Assembly (NCBI GenBank): GCA_004299065.1 | Contig: SIHH01000007.1 | Location: 4,069-38,969 of the forward strand | Length of the DNA: 34,901 nucleotides | Source of the DNA: Phormidium sp. SL48-SHIP | GTDB lineage: Bacteria; Cyanobacteriota; Cyanobacteriia; Cyanobacteriales; Geitlerinemataceae | Direction: 5' to 3' | In this document: positions 1-7,675 of the stretch, piece after piece | How the letters are laid out: each line of letters starts with the position of its first letter | How positions within the stretch are numbered: the first letter of the stretch is position 1 | The notes under the pieces: generated by a model | Databases searched by the model: none | The model's input: only the letters and a program-made list of their open reading frames with translations | What the model was told of the DNA's origin: nothing | Position numbers and translations under genes: made by a program

Positions 1-204
1 GGGCGTCTCGGGGGGCGTCTCGGGAGGAGTGGCAGGGATGGCCGTACTCCCCTCTTGCCATTGCGTCGAAGGCTGAGTCATCGTTGGCGAGGCCTTCGAC
101 GCCGAGAAAGGGGGCTGCTCCGAGGCCGACTCATGATCAGCACAGCCCCATAGTAGACTCACAGTGGTCAGGGCCAGAAAGGGAGATGAAAAGCGAAGCG
201 TCAT
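1..204 (-). CDS. Putative lipoprotein, 3' end outside window
   Basis: An open frame of 68 codons starts at ATG 204 on the minus strand and runs off the left edge without a stop. The N-terminus has a basic residue (MTLRFSS), a hydrophobic stretch and a Cys in SLLWGC, which resembles a lipoprotein signal with a slightly non-canonical lipobox. The mature part is rich in Ser, Thr, Pro and Gln, and at the window edge a 12-bp tandem repeat (1-24) encodes repeated PETP. It lies 54 bp downstream of ribE on the same strand and may be co-transcribed. No Shine-Dalgarno sequence is evident. The function is unknown; the call rests on the signal sequence and the open frame only. Confidence 0.5.
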   Translation of the reverse strand, partial: MTLRFSSPFLALTTVSLLWGCADHESASEQPPFSASKASPTMTQPSTQWQEGSTAIPATPPETPPETP

Positions 205-258
205 AGTGTCGGTGATGACCAAAAACTAGGGTTCAACAGACAGGACACCGGATTAAGG

Positions 259-975
259 CTAGCCCGTCTGATAGCCATGTTGGCTGAGAAAATCCGGAGT
301 AATCGGATCGAGAGAACGAGAAGGGTCCGGCTGGTGATGAGCCGTGGGGCGACCCTGAGCTAAAAAGGTTTCAACATATTTCCCTAAAATATCGCCTTCC
401 AAGTTAACCCACTGTCCAGGGCTAAGGCGACTCAAGTTCGTTTCTTGATAGGTATGAGGAATCACGGCGACGCGAAACCAACGGCGTTGGCGATCGCACT
501 GAGCAATGGTTAAGCTAATGCCATTAATGGCGATGCTGCCTTTGTCCACGAGATAAGGGGCAATGCGATCGCTCCATTGAGGCTCTTGTCGAGGAGGGGC
601 CGTAAACGATATCTCCCAGGAATTACCGCTCATTTCAGCCGTTTCGAGACAGCCGACGCCATCGATATGGCCCGTCACAAAGTGGCCTCCAATTTTACTG
701 CCCACCCGTAACGAGGCCTCCAAATTCACTGGGTGTCGTTGTTCCCAGGCTTGAGCCAAGGTGGTGCGATTGAGGGTCTCAGGAGAAACGGCCGCGACAA
801 ATCCCTGGGGTAAAATAGACTCAACAGTCAAACAGACCCCATCAACCGCAACACTATCTCCGAGGGCTAAATCATGGCTGATGGCCGGAGCCTTCCCACC
901 AAGATAGTGGATTCGTAACTGACCATCACTAAAGCTATCAAGGGTGCCAAGGGCGGCAACAAGTCCGGTAAACAC
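259..975 (-). CDS. ribE: Riboflavin synthase alpha chain
   Basis: Converts two 6,7-dimethyl-8-ribityllumazine molecules to riboflavin plus a pyrimidine, the last step of riboflavin synthesis in the cytosol. Two lumazine-binding repeats are visible: FTGLV near the start with GDSVAVDGVCLTV, then GGHFVTGHIDG opening the second half with KGSIAINGISLTI and NLEGDILGKYVE. The GTG at 975 is chosen as start because the family begins with M-F-T-G and because AGGA lies 8 nt upstream. An in-frame extension to 1029 would only add a low-complexity NIVS repeat encoded by a 12-bp tandem repeat. The product is 238 aa, slightly longer than the usual 210-220 because of a C-terminal tail. Transcribed divergently from the DUF151 gene. 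Confidence 0.95.
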   Translation of the reverse strand: MFTGLVAALGTLDSFSDGQLRIHYLGGKAPAISHDLALGDSVAVDGVCLTVESILPQGFVAAVSPETLNRTTLAQAWEQRHPVNLEASLRVGSKIGGHFVTGHIDGVGCLETAEMSGNSWEISFTAPPRQEPQWSDRIAPYLVDKGSIAINGISLTIAQCDRQRRWFRVAVIPHTYQETNLSRLSPGQWVNLEGDILGKYVETFLAQGRPTAHHQPDPSRSLDPITPDFLSQHGYQTG

Positions 976-993
976 AGGGTATATCCTAAGTGA

Positions 994-1029
994 GACGATG
1001 TTTGAAACGATGTTTGAAACGATGTTCAA
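994..1029. repeat. 12-bp tandem repeat, three copies, in ribE leader
   Basis: Three consecutive copies of a 12-mer (acgatgtttgaa on the + strand; the last copy is degenerate) lie just upstream of the preferred ribE GTG start. They keep the ribE frame open, so they could be misread as a coding N-terminal extension. Confidence 0.8.
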
Positions 1030-1080
1030 GACAATTTTGGGGACAGACTATCCCCAGGCTGTCAGTATTGTAGCGTCGGT

Positions 1081-1086
1081 ATTATA
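1081..1086 (-). promoter_or_regulatory. Possible -10 element for ribE
   Basis: TATAAT reads on the minus strand about 105 nt upstream of the ribE GTG. No good -35 is seen at the expected distance. The rest of the 305-bp divergent spacer (976-1280) shows only short direct repeats (a GCGTCGG/ACGTCGG pair near 1070-1092). Confidence 0.3.
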
Positions 1087-1280
1087 ACGTCGGTCTTCCT
1101 TGAGTTCCCCTCCGGAGCCTCTTGGCTCATCGTTTAGCCTGTTGACGGGACATCTTGATGGTGGGGAAACCTGTTTTGTCCCCGAGGTTGTGAATCGGCT
1201 CCCTGATGAAGTCATAGGATATCGTAAATCCTAAGAACTGTTTTCCCTTGTACCCGACCGTTTATCAAGAGGCTGGATTA

Positions 1281-1790
1281 ATGATTGAGATGAAAATCGC
1301 TGGAATTGCCTTGGATGCAGCTACCCGCAGTCCAATTGTACTTCTGAGAGATGCCAGCGAGCGTCGCGCCCTGCCTATTTATATCTCCCAGGATCAGGCC
1401 CGTTCGATTATCAGTGCTATTGAACAACAAACCCCACCCCGTCCCATGACCCATGATTTGATGGTGAGTATCTTGGAGGCCTGGGAATTACGACTCGATC
1501 GCGTGATTGTTCATGCTCTCGAAGAGAATACGTTTTTTGCCGTCTTAAAGATGGTGAATGCCGATGGTAAGGTCAAAAAAGAGATCGATGCTCGTCCGAG
1601 TGATGCGATCGCCCTAGCATTGCGAACGGATGCCTCAATTTGGGTGATGGAGGAGGTGGTGGCTGATGCGTCGATTCCGGTGGATCAAGATGCTGATGAA
1701 GCTGAACGTCAGGCGTTCCGGGAGTTTTTGAATAATCTGAGTCCCCAAGAACTCATCAAACGAGCGGGCCAAGAGTTTAGCGACTCGTGA
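1281..1790 (+). CDS. DUF151 bifunctional nuclease family protein
   Basis: A 169-aa protein of the BFN/DUF151 family, whose characterised plant members have DNase and RNase activity. The diagnostic N-terminal block (MIEMKIAGIALDAATRSPIVLL) and the DARPSDAIALALR block near residues 105-118 are both present. ATG 1281 is preferred over an upstream in-frame TTG (1248) because cyanobacterial homologues begin MIEMK and an AGAGG lies about 8 nt upstream. The C-terminal acidic tail (DQDADEAERQ) is typical. The gene is single, divergent from ribE and followed 80 bp later by a reductase gene. Family assignment is secure; the in vivo substrate is not known. Confidence 0.9.
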   Translation: MIEMKIAGIALDAATRSPIVLLRDASERRALPIYISQDQARSIISAIEQQTPPRPMTHDLMVSILEAWELRLDRVIVHALEENTFFAVLKMVNADGKVKKEIDARPSDAIALALRTDASIWVMEEVVADASIPVDQDADEAERQAFREFLNNLSPQELIKRAGQEFSDS

Positions 1791-1870
1791 CCTCCTCCCG
1801 ACGCTGACCCGACAGGTACAGCGCGGGACTTAGGTTCTCGCGCCCTTATGAAGTTAACGTGGCAGAGGTT

Positions 1871-3007
1871 ATGCAATATCGTCGATTTGGTCGTACCAAC
1901 CTGCAACTGTCGGTGTTTTCCCTGGGAACCATGCGTTATTTGGCTTCAGAGGAGACAGCGATCGCCACAGTCCGCAAAGCCGTTGAGGCAGGCATCAATC
2001 ACATTGAAACGGCCCGAGGCTATGGCAACAGTGAAGCCTATCTGGGGCGAGCCTTGCATCTGGGGTTAGGATGTCCCCGTGAGGCCTTGCATATCACCAG
2101 CAAACTACCGCCCACCTCAGATGGCCAGCAGATGGAACGCTGGATTGATGAATCGCTTGATCGCCTCGGTTGCGACACCCTCGATACGCTCGCGATTCAT
2201 GGTCTGAATACGCCCCAACACTTAGCCAGTATCCAAGGTGAAAATGGCGGCTTAGCGGCGGCTGAACGAGCCAGGAAGGCGGGTAAAATTCGTCATTTAG
2301 GATTTTCCACCCACGGCGACCTGGACTTGATTTTAGAGGCAATGAGGACAGGGGCGTTTGAGTTTGTCAATTTGCATTATTACCTGTTTTTTCAGCGTCA
2401 TCGGCCGGCGATCGCCCTAGCCGAAGCGTTAGACATGGGGGTGTTTATCATCTCTCCAGCGGATAAGGGCGGCCAGTTGCATCATCCCCCCGAGCGGTTG
2501 CGACAACTGTGTGAGCCGCTTTCTCCTTTAGGCTTGAACTACCGCTTTCTCTTAAGTGACCCTCGTGTGAGTACCCTCAGTGCGGGGCCAGCCACTCCTG
2601 AGGAACTCGATGGGATTTTAGCCTGGGGCGATCGCCTCGAACCGCTAACGGCAACGGAACAGGACTGTTTAGGGCGATTAGAGCAAGAATTTGAGCAGCG
2701 CTTAGGCAGCGATGCCTGTCGTCAGTGTTACGCCTGTTTACCCTGTCCCGAACAGATCCAGATTCCCGAAGTGTTGCGGCTGCGAAATCTCGCCGTAGCC
2801 TATGAGATGGAGTCGTTTGCCCAATACCGCTATCGTATGTTTGAAAATGCCGGTCATTGGTTTCCGGGCCGTCGCGGCAACCGTTGCCGCGATTGCGGGG
2901 ATTGTCTACCGCGCTGTCCTGAACAGTTAGACATTCCCCGACTCTTACGAGATAGCCATGCTCGTTTGGCCCCCCGTGAAGGACGACGACTCTGGCAAGA
3001 GGATTGA
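1871..3007 (+). CDS. Aldo/keto reductase with C-terminal iron-sulfur Cys motifs
   Basis: Predicted NAD(P)H-dependent oxidoreductase of the COG1453 type. The N-terminal TIM barrel starts MQYRRFGRTNLQLSVFSLG. It carries the AKR signature HIETARGYGNSE (active-site Tyr), a Lys in ITSKLPP and a His in LAIHGLN. The C-terminus carries two Cys clusters, CRQCYACLPCP (CX2CX2CX2CP) and CRDCGDCLPRCP (CX2CX2CX3CP), expected to bind Fe-S centres; the first is one residue tighter than the standard ferredoxin motif. An in-frame GTG at 1859 would add four residues, and neither start has an ideal ribosome-binding site. The gene ends 8 bp from the convergent gamma-glutamylcyclotransferase gene. The substrate is unknown. 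Confidence 0.88.
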   Translation: MQYRRFGRTNLQLSVFSLGTMRYLASEETAIATVRKAVEAGINHIETARGYGNSEAYLGRALHLGLGCPREALHITSKLPPTSDGQQMERWIDESLDRLGCDTLDTLAIHGLNTPQHLASIQGENGGLAAAERARKAGKIRHLGFSTHGDLDLILEAMRTGAFEFVNLHYYLFFQRHRPAIALAEALDMGVFIISPADKGGQLHHPPERLRQLCEPLSPLGLNYRFLLSDPRVSTLSAGPATPEELDGILAWGDRLEPLTATEQDCLGRLEQEFEQRLGSDACRQCYACLPCPEQIQIPEVLRLRNLAVAYEMESFAQYRYRMFENAGHWFPGRRGNRCRDCGDCLPRCPEQLDIPRLLRDSHARLAPREGRRLWQED

Positions 3008-3015
3008 GTTGGGGT

Positions 3016-3474
3016 CTAGTTGGGGGCCGCTCGTCGCTGTTGAGACCGTTGAGAGCGTTGGGACAATTGATTTTCATGCCAAACGCCTTCGGGGAGCCAA
3101 ATCCCGCCATAGTTGTCGACGCGCTGGCGGCTCATATAATAGGTCCAAACTTCGCCGAGCGATCGCTGAGGGGATTGGGGGTCAAACACCTCAATTTCGA
3201 GGCGATTGTACTCGTTGTCTGAGGGGGGGCGATCGCCGATGAATCCTTCGAGTTGGTCGAGTTTGACGAAGGCCTGAGGACCGTCAAAGCCCAGGATCAC
3301 CCCCATGACCCAGCCGGGTTCCTGGGTCATGGCTGGGTAGTTAAGACGGGGCAGATGATAGAGTCGTCCGGGGGCTAAGGCCGGACCGAGGACTTGTACG
3401 CGATCGCCGCAATAGGGACGATGAAACCGCTCTCCAGGCTGTAGCGTGCCATAGACAAATACTCGTACCATCAT
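3016..3474 (-). CDS. Gamma-glutamylcyclotransferase family protein
   Basis: A 152-aa GGCT-fold protein. The family fingerprint is VFVYGTLQPGERFH at the N-terminus (the glycine-rich YGTL loop that binds the gamma-glutamyl group), and a conserved acidic residue lies in LDQLEGF about 80 residues in. Family members release 5-oxoproline from gamma-glutamyl compounds; the actual substrate here is unknown. Start ATG 3474 (or the adjacent ATG 3471) has AGGA about 12 nt upstream. The start is only 5 nt after the stop of the HEAT-repeat gene, so the two are almost surely one transcript. The C-terminus ends in a Ser/Gln/Arg-rich tail that looks unstructured. Confidence 0.85.
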   Translation of the reverse strand: MMVRVFVYGTLQPGERFHRPYCGDRVQVLGPALAPGRLYHLPRLNYPAMTQEPGWVMGVILGFDGPQAFVKLDQLEGFIGDRPPSDNEYNRLEIEVFDPQSPQRSLGEVWTYYMSRQRVDNYGGIWLPEGVWHENQLSQRSQRSQQRRAAPN

Positions 3475-3479
3475 GGCTG

Positions 3480-4991
3480 TTAACTGTCCTCGTCGTTGAG
3501 GGGTAAGGTGCGAATTCGTTGCAGTTGTGACATGGCCCATTTAGCGGTTTCTCGAACCTCGGGGTCAGCATCATCGGTGCTATAACGGAGGACTTGACTG
3601 AGTTGGGCGATCGAATCATAAATACGAGTCAAATCGCGAATGGCATTTTTGCGAACCTCAGCACTATCGTCTTGTAGCGACACCATTAGGGCCTGTTTCA
3701 TCGGGCGCAAATTGCGGGAACTAATTTCCGAGAGAACCGCCAAAATTGTACTACGTTCTTGAGAACTGGCATCGGTCAATAAGTCCACCAGGGGGGTAAT
3801 GGCGCGGGAATCTCCCCGTTGTCCCAACTCCCAGATAGCTTTACGGCGTCGTTCGGGATCTGGATGTTGTAAGTCCAAGATCAGCGCCTCGACGATGCTC
3901 ATACGAGGCAGTCGGGTTAGGGCGCTACTGCTGGGCTTTTGCGGGGCGATCGCCTGGCTGTCCGAGGTCACCGGGGTTTTCGGTGCAACAGGAAGATTCG
4001 GGGGCAGATCGGGAAAGGCTGGAGACTCTTTAGAATTGACGGGAGCTTCAGGGGTCTCCCAAGGAGAGTTTTGGGGAGGGATCTCGGGGTCTGGGGGAGG
4101 CTCCTGGGAAACGCTTCCGTTGTCAGGGTTGGCTGATGGTGTCAGTTCTGGGGCGTTCTCTGAGGCTGGGGTGACCTTCGACCCCTCCTCGACCCTGGGG
4201 CCTTCTCGATTGATATTTTCCTCATCAACGTCCTCAGCAACGTCCTCAGCAACGTCCTCATCAACGTCCTCAGCAACGTCTTCTTGAAAGGCTTTGAGTA
4301 AGACAATAAACAATCCCCCAGCAATCACCACCAGGATAGCCCCGCCGGCAACCCACCACATGAGACCTAATCCGGATGAGGCATCTTCACTAGCGGATTC
4401 GTCGTCAGATTCGTCGTCAGATTCGTTGCCAATATTGTCTAGGTCTAATGGTTCCGAGTCGGGATCTGGGGTCGGTTGTTGGGCTTCGAGACGGTCCCAA
4501 CTGTCCTGGCCCATAATGCCATCGACTTGTAACTCTTCTTGTTCTTGTAGGGCTAAGACGGCGGCCTCAGTTTCGAGATCAAATTGCCCCGTAATCTCAC
4601 CCTCGTAGAACCCCGCTGCTTGCAATTGTTGTTGTAACTGTTCAACCTCTTCGCCGCTGTCATCGAGCCTCAGGGGGGGGCGAGTCTCGGTTGAGTTTTC
4701 CGAATCGTTTTGGGCCAACTCTAACTCAGATAACTGTTGGGCCAAATCTGGGGCAAAGTCCGGTAGTAGGTTAATCGGTTCTTGGGAGTTGGCTTGAGCG
4801 ATGAGGTTTGGCGCCGTGAGAACGCGATCGCTGGTGCGATCGCCCGAGATCGCCCTCGGACAGCCGAGGCCCCATGCCAGCAGACAGGTCATCGGAACCA
4901 CCAACATCCGTATCCCCTGACGCAGCGACAGATTGCCCCAAGTGGATAGATGTAGAGTCAAGGAGAGCGGATAATTGGAGGCTGACACCAT
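3480..4991 (-). CDS. Membrane protein with peptidoglycan-binding domain and HEAT repeats
   Basis: A 503-aa multidomain protein of unknown function. In order: an N-terminal hydrophobic segment (about 29-44) that could be a signal peptide; a PG_binding_1-type domain (about 106-170, with LDDSGEEVEQLQQQL and VDGIMGQDSWDRL); an acidic linker; one strong transmembrane helix (about 207-234); a run of Glu-Asp-Val repeats (about 237-258); a Pro-rich linker; and HEAT/PBS-lyase-like repeats (about 365-495, e.g. ERRRKAIWELGQRGDSRAI and EVRKNAIRDL). The inferred topology is periplasmic peptidoglycan-binding part and cytoplasmic HEAT scaffold. An internal ATG at 4907 has a much better ribosome-binding site (AGGGG, 6 nt), but starting there removes the basic residues of the signal sequence, so the start is uncertain. 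Operon with the downstream cyclotransferase gene. Confidence 0.82.
   Translation of the reverse strand: MVSASNYPLSLTLHLSTWGNLSLRQGIRMLVVPMTCLLAWGLGCPRAISGDRTSDRVLTAPNLIAQANSQEPINLLPDFAPDLAQQLSELELAQNDSENSTETRPPLRLDDSGEEVEQLQQQLQAAGFYEGEITGQFDLETEAAVLALQEQEELQVDGIMGQDSWDRLEAQQPTPDPDSEPLDLDNIGNESDDESDDESASEDASSGLGLMWWVAGGAILVVIAGGLFIVLLKAFQEDVAEDVDEDVAEDVAEDVDEENINREGPRVEEGSKVTPASENAPELTPSANPDNGSVSQEPPPDPEIPPQNSPWETPEAPVNSKESPAFPDLPPNLPVAPKTPVTSDSQAIAPQKPSSSALTRLPRMSIVEALILDLQHPDPERRRKAIWELGQRGDSRAITPLVDLLTDASSQERSTILAVLSEISSRNLRPMKQALMVSLQDDSAEVRKNAIRDLTRIYDSIAQLSQVLRYSTDDADPEVRETAKWAMSQLQRIRTLPLNDEDS
4220..4279. repeat. 12-bp coding tandem repeat, five copies
   Basis: Five back-to-back copies of cctcAgcaacgt or cctcaTcaacgt lie inside the HEAT-repeat membrane protein gene. 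Read on the minus strand they encode alternating E-D-V-A and E-D-V-D. They place a dense acidic patch directly after the transmembrane helix. Copy number is likely to vary between strains. Confidence 0.85.
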
Positions 4992-5108
4992 AAATTTCGG
5001 TCACGCATACAAGTGGACGAGGGTTAGATGCTCCAATCCTAGCCTTGAGACTGGAAAATTTGATGGGCGATCGCAGAAATTCGCGGCAATTGACTCACCT
5101 AGCCGAAC

Positions 5109-6170
5109 CTATCTCGATGTGGTCTGTGGCCCAGATGGTTCACAGAGGGAGGCTTCCGATTCTGGAGAAGATGGAGTGCTTGAGACCTCTGAGGCTTCAC
5201 TCGATCGCCCCCAGGACAGCTTGGGCAGTTTTTGACGGCGTTCAATTAAGTAGACGCTCCCGAGAGTTAAGATGGCTCCAGTCATCTGTAGGGGGGTCAG
5301 GGTTTCACCGAGCAGCCAGTAGCCAAACAGGAGGGCAAAGACGGGGGTAAAAAAGGTCAAGGAACTCAGACTGGTGAGATTTCCTTGAGCGGCGAAATTA
5401 AAGAATAACCCGTAGGCGATCGCTGTGCCAAAGATGGTGGTGTAAGCCAATGCTCCCCAATCCCAAGCCGTCAACTGCTGCCAAGGGTCGCTCTCGACTC
5501 CCCAAGACAGGGCCAAGAGGGGGAGAGCGCCCAAGATGGCGTGCCATCCTGTAGCGACGACGGGGTCAACCTGCTTAGAGACTTTGGGCATCATCACAGT
5601 TCCCAGGGCCATGGACAAAGAGGCGAGGAGCATCATACCGGCTCCGAAGGAAAGACTTTGCCCAATACTAACCGATGATGTTGACGCTCCTCGGGTTGGG
5701 TCGAGGTCAAACAGTCCCATCAGCCAAGGTTCGGGTAAGCCAATGGCACTGATCCCGATGAGTCCGAGAACCAGGCCAATCCCTCCCCAAACGCCAATGT
5801 ATTCACCCAATAACCAGGCCGATAGGAGCGCCACGAGTAGCGGTTGTGAGTCAATCAACACGGAGCCGAGGCCCGCACCGGTGTCTTGTAGCCCCCAAGC
5901 CAGAAATCCTTGAAACAGCGTGCCATCCACCAGTGCAAATAGCGCAATCCAGCTCCAGGCTTTGATTCCCCGAGGTTGCGATCGCCCACTCACCGCCGCC
6001 GCCACCAGAATCAAGAGTCCCGCCGGAAGCAGACGAATGGCGGCCATAAAGAAGGGGGAGGTGTGGGGAACAACGCCCTTCATGGCCACCATGGCCGTTC
6101 CCCAGAAGAAGAAGGGACTCAATAGCAAGAGAACATATTGCCAACGGGACCGAAGCAGTGGCTGAAGCAT
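5109..6170 (-). CDS. EamA-family (DMT superfamily) transporter
   Basis: A 353-aa integral membrane protein with about ten hydrophobic helices arranged as two EamA repeats. The first starts at YVLLLLSPFFFWGTAMVAMK; the second begins near SFGAGMMLLASLSMALGTVM and ends with LTFFTPVFALLFGYWLLGE, the classic second-repeat signature. Family members export or import small metabolites such as amino acids or nucleosides; the substrate cannot be told here. The C-terminal 35 residues form a hydrophilic Ser/Glu-rich tail beyond the last helix. ATG 6170 follows a well-formed promoter about 33 nt upstream of the start codon. No Shine-Dalgarno sequence is evident. Confidence 0.9.
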   Translation of the reverse strand: MLQPLLRSRWQYVLLLLSPFFFWGTAMVAMKGVVPHTSPFFMAAIRLLPAGLLILVAAAVSGRSQPRGIKAWSWIALFALVDGTLFQGFLAWGLQDTGAGLGSVLIDSQPLLVALLSAWLLGEYIGVWGGIGLVLGLIGISAIGLPEPWLMGLFDLDPTRGASTSSVSIGQSLSFGAGMMLLASLSMALGTVMMPKVSKQVDPVVATGWHAILGALPLLALSWGVESDPWQQLTAWDWGALAYTTIFGTAIAYGLFFNFAAQGNLTSLSSLTFFTPVFALLFGYWLLGETLTPLQMTGAILTLGSVYLIERRQKLPKLSWGRSSEASEVSSTPSSPESEASLCEPSGPQTTSR

Positions 6171-6209
6171 TGTCTGGGTTTTGTAAGGGGGGTCATCAAT
6201 CTCTATTTC

Positions 6210-6237
6210 ATTGTAACGATTGATTGATTTTTGTTAA
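6210..6237 (-). promoter_or_regulatory. Sigma70-type promoter of the EamA gene
   Basis: On the minus strand TTAACA (plus 6232-6237) and TACAAT (plus 6210-6215) are separated by 16 bp; each matches consensus at 5 of 6 positions. Predicted transcription start is near 6203, giving a leader of about 33 nt. Confidence 0.6.
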
Positions 6238-6374
6238 GCATCGGGGCGATCGCCCGAGCGGAAACGGCTCTAGGGAGTCGAGGACTGGCCCAAGGGGGAG
6301 AGCTTCCTGTTAAACTCGGTTAGCACCGATGTCCCGAGCTGGGACTTACTCAATTCGCAGCGTCTTTGTCCCGT

Positions 6375-7196
6375 ATGGTCTGGTTTGTCAAACGATTTCG
6401 CTCTAAGATCGCCCGCATTGAAGTCTCTGGCGCGATCGCCTCAAAGACTCGTCAAGATGTCCTCAAAGCGTTACAGACGGTAGCCGATCGCCGCTATCGC
6501 GCCCTAGTACTCCGAATTGATAGCCCTGGGGGAACCGTGACGGACTCCCACGAAATTTATCAAGCCCTGCTGCGACTGCGCCACCAGCATGGAGTGAAGG
6601 TGGTGGCCAGTTTCGGCAATATCTCCGCCTCAGGCGGGGTTTACATCGGCATGGGAGCCGAAAAAATTGTCAGTAATCCCGGAACCATCACCGGCAGCAT
6701 TGGCGTCATTCTGCGAGGGAATAACCTAGAGAGATTATTAGATAAAATCGGAGTCTCGTTCAAAACCATTAAATCCGGTCCCTACAAAGACATTTTGGCG
6801 TTTGATCGCCAACTGAGCGAAGGAGAACAACAAATCCTCCAAGCCCTAATTGACAACACCTACGACCAGTTTGTCAACACCGTCGCCACGGCCCGTCAAC
6901 TTCCCGTTGAAACCGTGCGCGAGTTTGCCGATGGCCGCATTTTCAATGGAGAACAGGCCCTCAACCTGAAACTCGTCGATGCCATTGGCACAGAAGAGGA
7001 TGCTCGACGTCTAGCCGCAGAACTGGCGGGACTGAATCCCGATCGCGCTGAACTCGATGAAATTGAGACCGCCAAACCCTGGTGGGCCAAGCTTCTGCGC
7101 TCAAGCGCCTCAGGATCTCGTCTGTCAGCCACTGGGGAATGGTTAGAATTTGAACTGACAACGAACGGAATGCCCCTGTGGCTGTATCGCCCCTAA
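6375..7196 (+). CDS. sppA: Signal peptide peptidase SppA (short form)
   Basis: Ser/Lys-dyad protease of family S49, which degrades signal peptides after their release. The S49 fold motifs are clear: LRIDSPGGTV (about 46-55), GNISASGGVYIGMGAEKIVSN with likely nucleophile Ser86, GTITGSIGV, and KSGPYKDI with likely general-base Lys138. At 273 aa it is the compact single-domain form. Unlike many SppA proteins it shows no obvious N-terminal transmembrane helix, so it may be soluble or peripherally bound. ATG 6375 is preferred to an in-frame TTG at 6366. It is followed by aroH 66 bp downstream on the same strand. Confidence 0.92.
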   Translation: MVWFVKRFRSKIARIEVSGAIASKTRQDVLKALQTVADRRYRALVLRIDSPGGTVTDSHEIYQALLRLRHQHGVKVVASFGNISASGGVYIGMGAEKIVSNPGTITGSIGVILRGNNLERLLDKIGVSFKTIKSGPYKDILAFDRQLSEGEQQILQALIDNTYDQFVNTVATARQLPVETVREFADGRIFNGEQALNLKLVDAIGTEEDARRLAAELAGLNPDRAELDEIETAKPWWAKLLRSSASGSRLSATGEWLEFELTTNGMPLWLYRP

Positions 7197-7262
7197 ACTA
7201 GCGGCGATGGCCCGGAGTCCCTCATTCAATATCGTCAAGAGTAGAGTATGGAGGTTTGTGTA

Positions 7263-7658
7263 GTGGAAGCGGACTGGACTGTGCGCGCCATTCGAGGCGC
7301 GACGACTGTTCCCGAAAATACGCCTGAGGCAATTCGCGAGGCGGTGGCGGAACTTCTCGATCAACTCGAACGGCACAACAGCTTTGAACCTGAACAGATC
7401 GTCAGTGTCACCTTTTCGGTGACCCCGGATCTCGATGCCCTTTTTCCGGCCTCAGTCGCTCGACAACGCCCCAATTGGGATAATGTGCCGCTGCTCGATG
7501 TCCAACATATGAGTGTCAAAGGGGATCTCGAACGCTGTGTGCGCTTTCTCCTTCATGTCAATCTCGATCGCCAGGCTGAGTTGTTCCACCCCTACCTACG
7601 TCACGCCCAAGATCTACGGCCCGATTGGAGTTTATCCTCCTCCGTTGGCTCCTCTTAG
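7263..7658 (+). CDS. aroH: Chorismate mutase (AroH type)
   Basis: Converts chorismate to prephenate for phenylalanine and tyrosine synthesis. This is the trimeric AroH class: N-terminal VRAIRGATTVPENTPEAI contains the active-site Arg, and RCVRFLLHV near residue 90 supplies the second substrate-binding Arg. GTG 7263 is chosen over ATG 7248 because GGAGG (7250-7254) lies exactly 8 nt before it and because homologues begin with a short M-E-x-W-x-V-R-A-I-R. The product is 131 aa, a normal family length. The gene sits 17 nt upstream of recN, suggesting co-transcription. Confidence 0.92.
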   Translation: MEADWTVRAIRGATTVPENTPEAIREAVAELLDQLERHNSFEPEQIVSVTFSVTPDLDALFPASVARQRPNWDNVPLLDVQHMSVKGDLERCVRFLLHVNLDRQAELFHPYLRHAQDLRPDWSLSSSVGSS

Positions 7659-7675
7659 GGGACGCTCTCTTCTCT

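Noticed and set aside
259-1029. Longer ribE starting with a NIVS-repeat N-terminus
   Set aside because: The extension is a DNA tandem repeat with no homology to the family; GTG 975 has a proper ribosome-binding site and the expected FTGL start.
2577-3110. Minus-strand open frame of 177 codons opposite the aldo/keto reductase gene
   Set aside because: It lies antisense to clear Fe-S motifs and has no family resemblance or ribosome-binding site.
4220-4279. CRISPR-like repeat array
   Set aside because: The units are contiguous 12-mers with no spacers, lie in a coding frame and encode E-D-V repeats.
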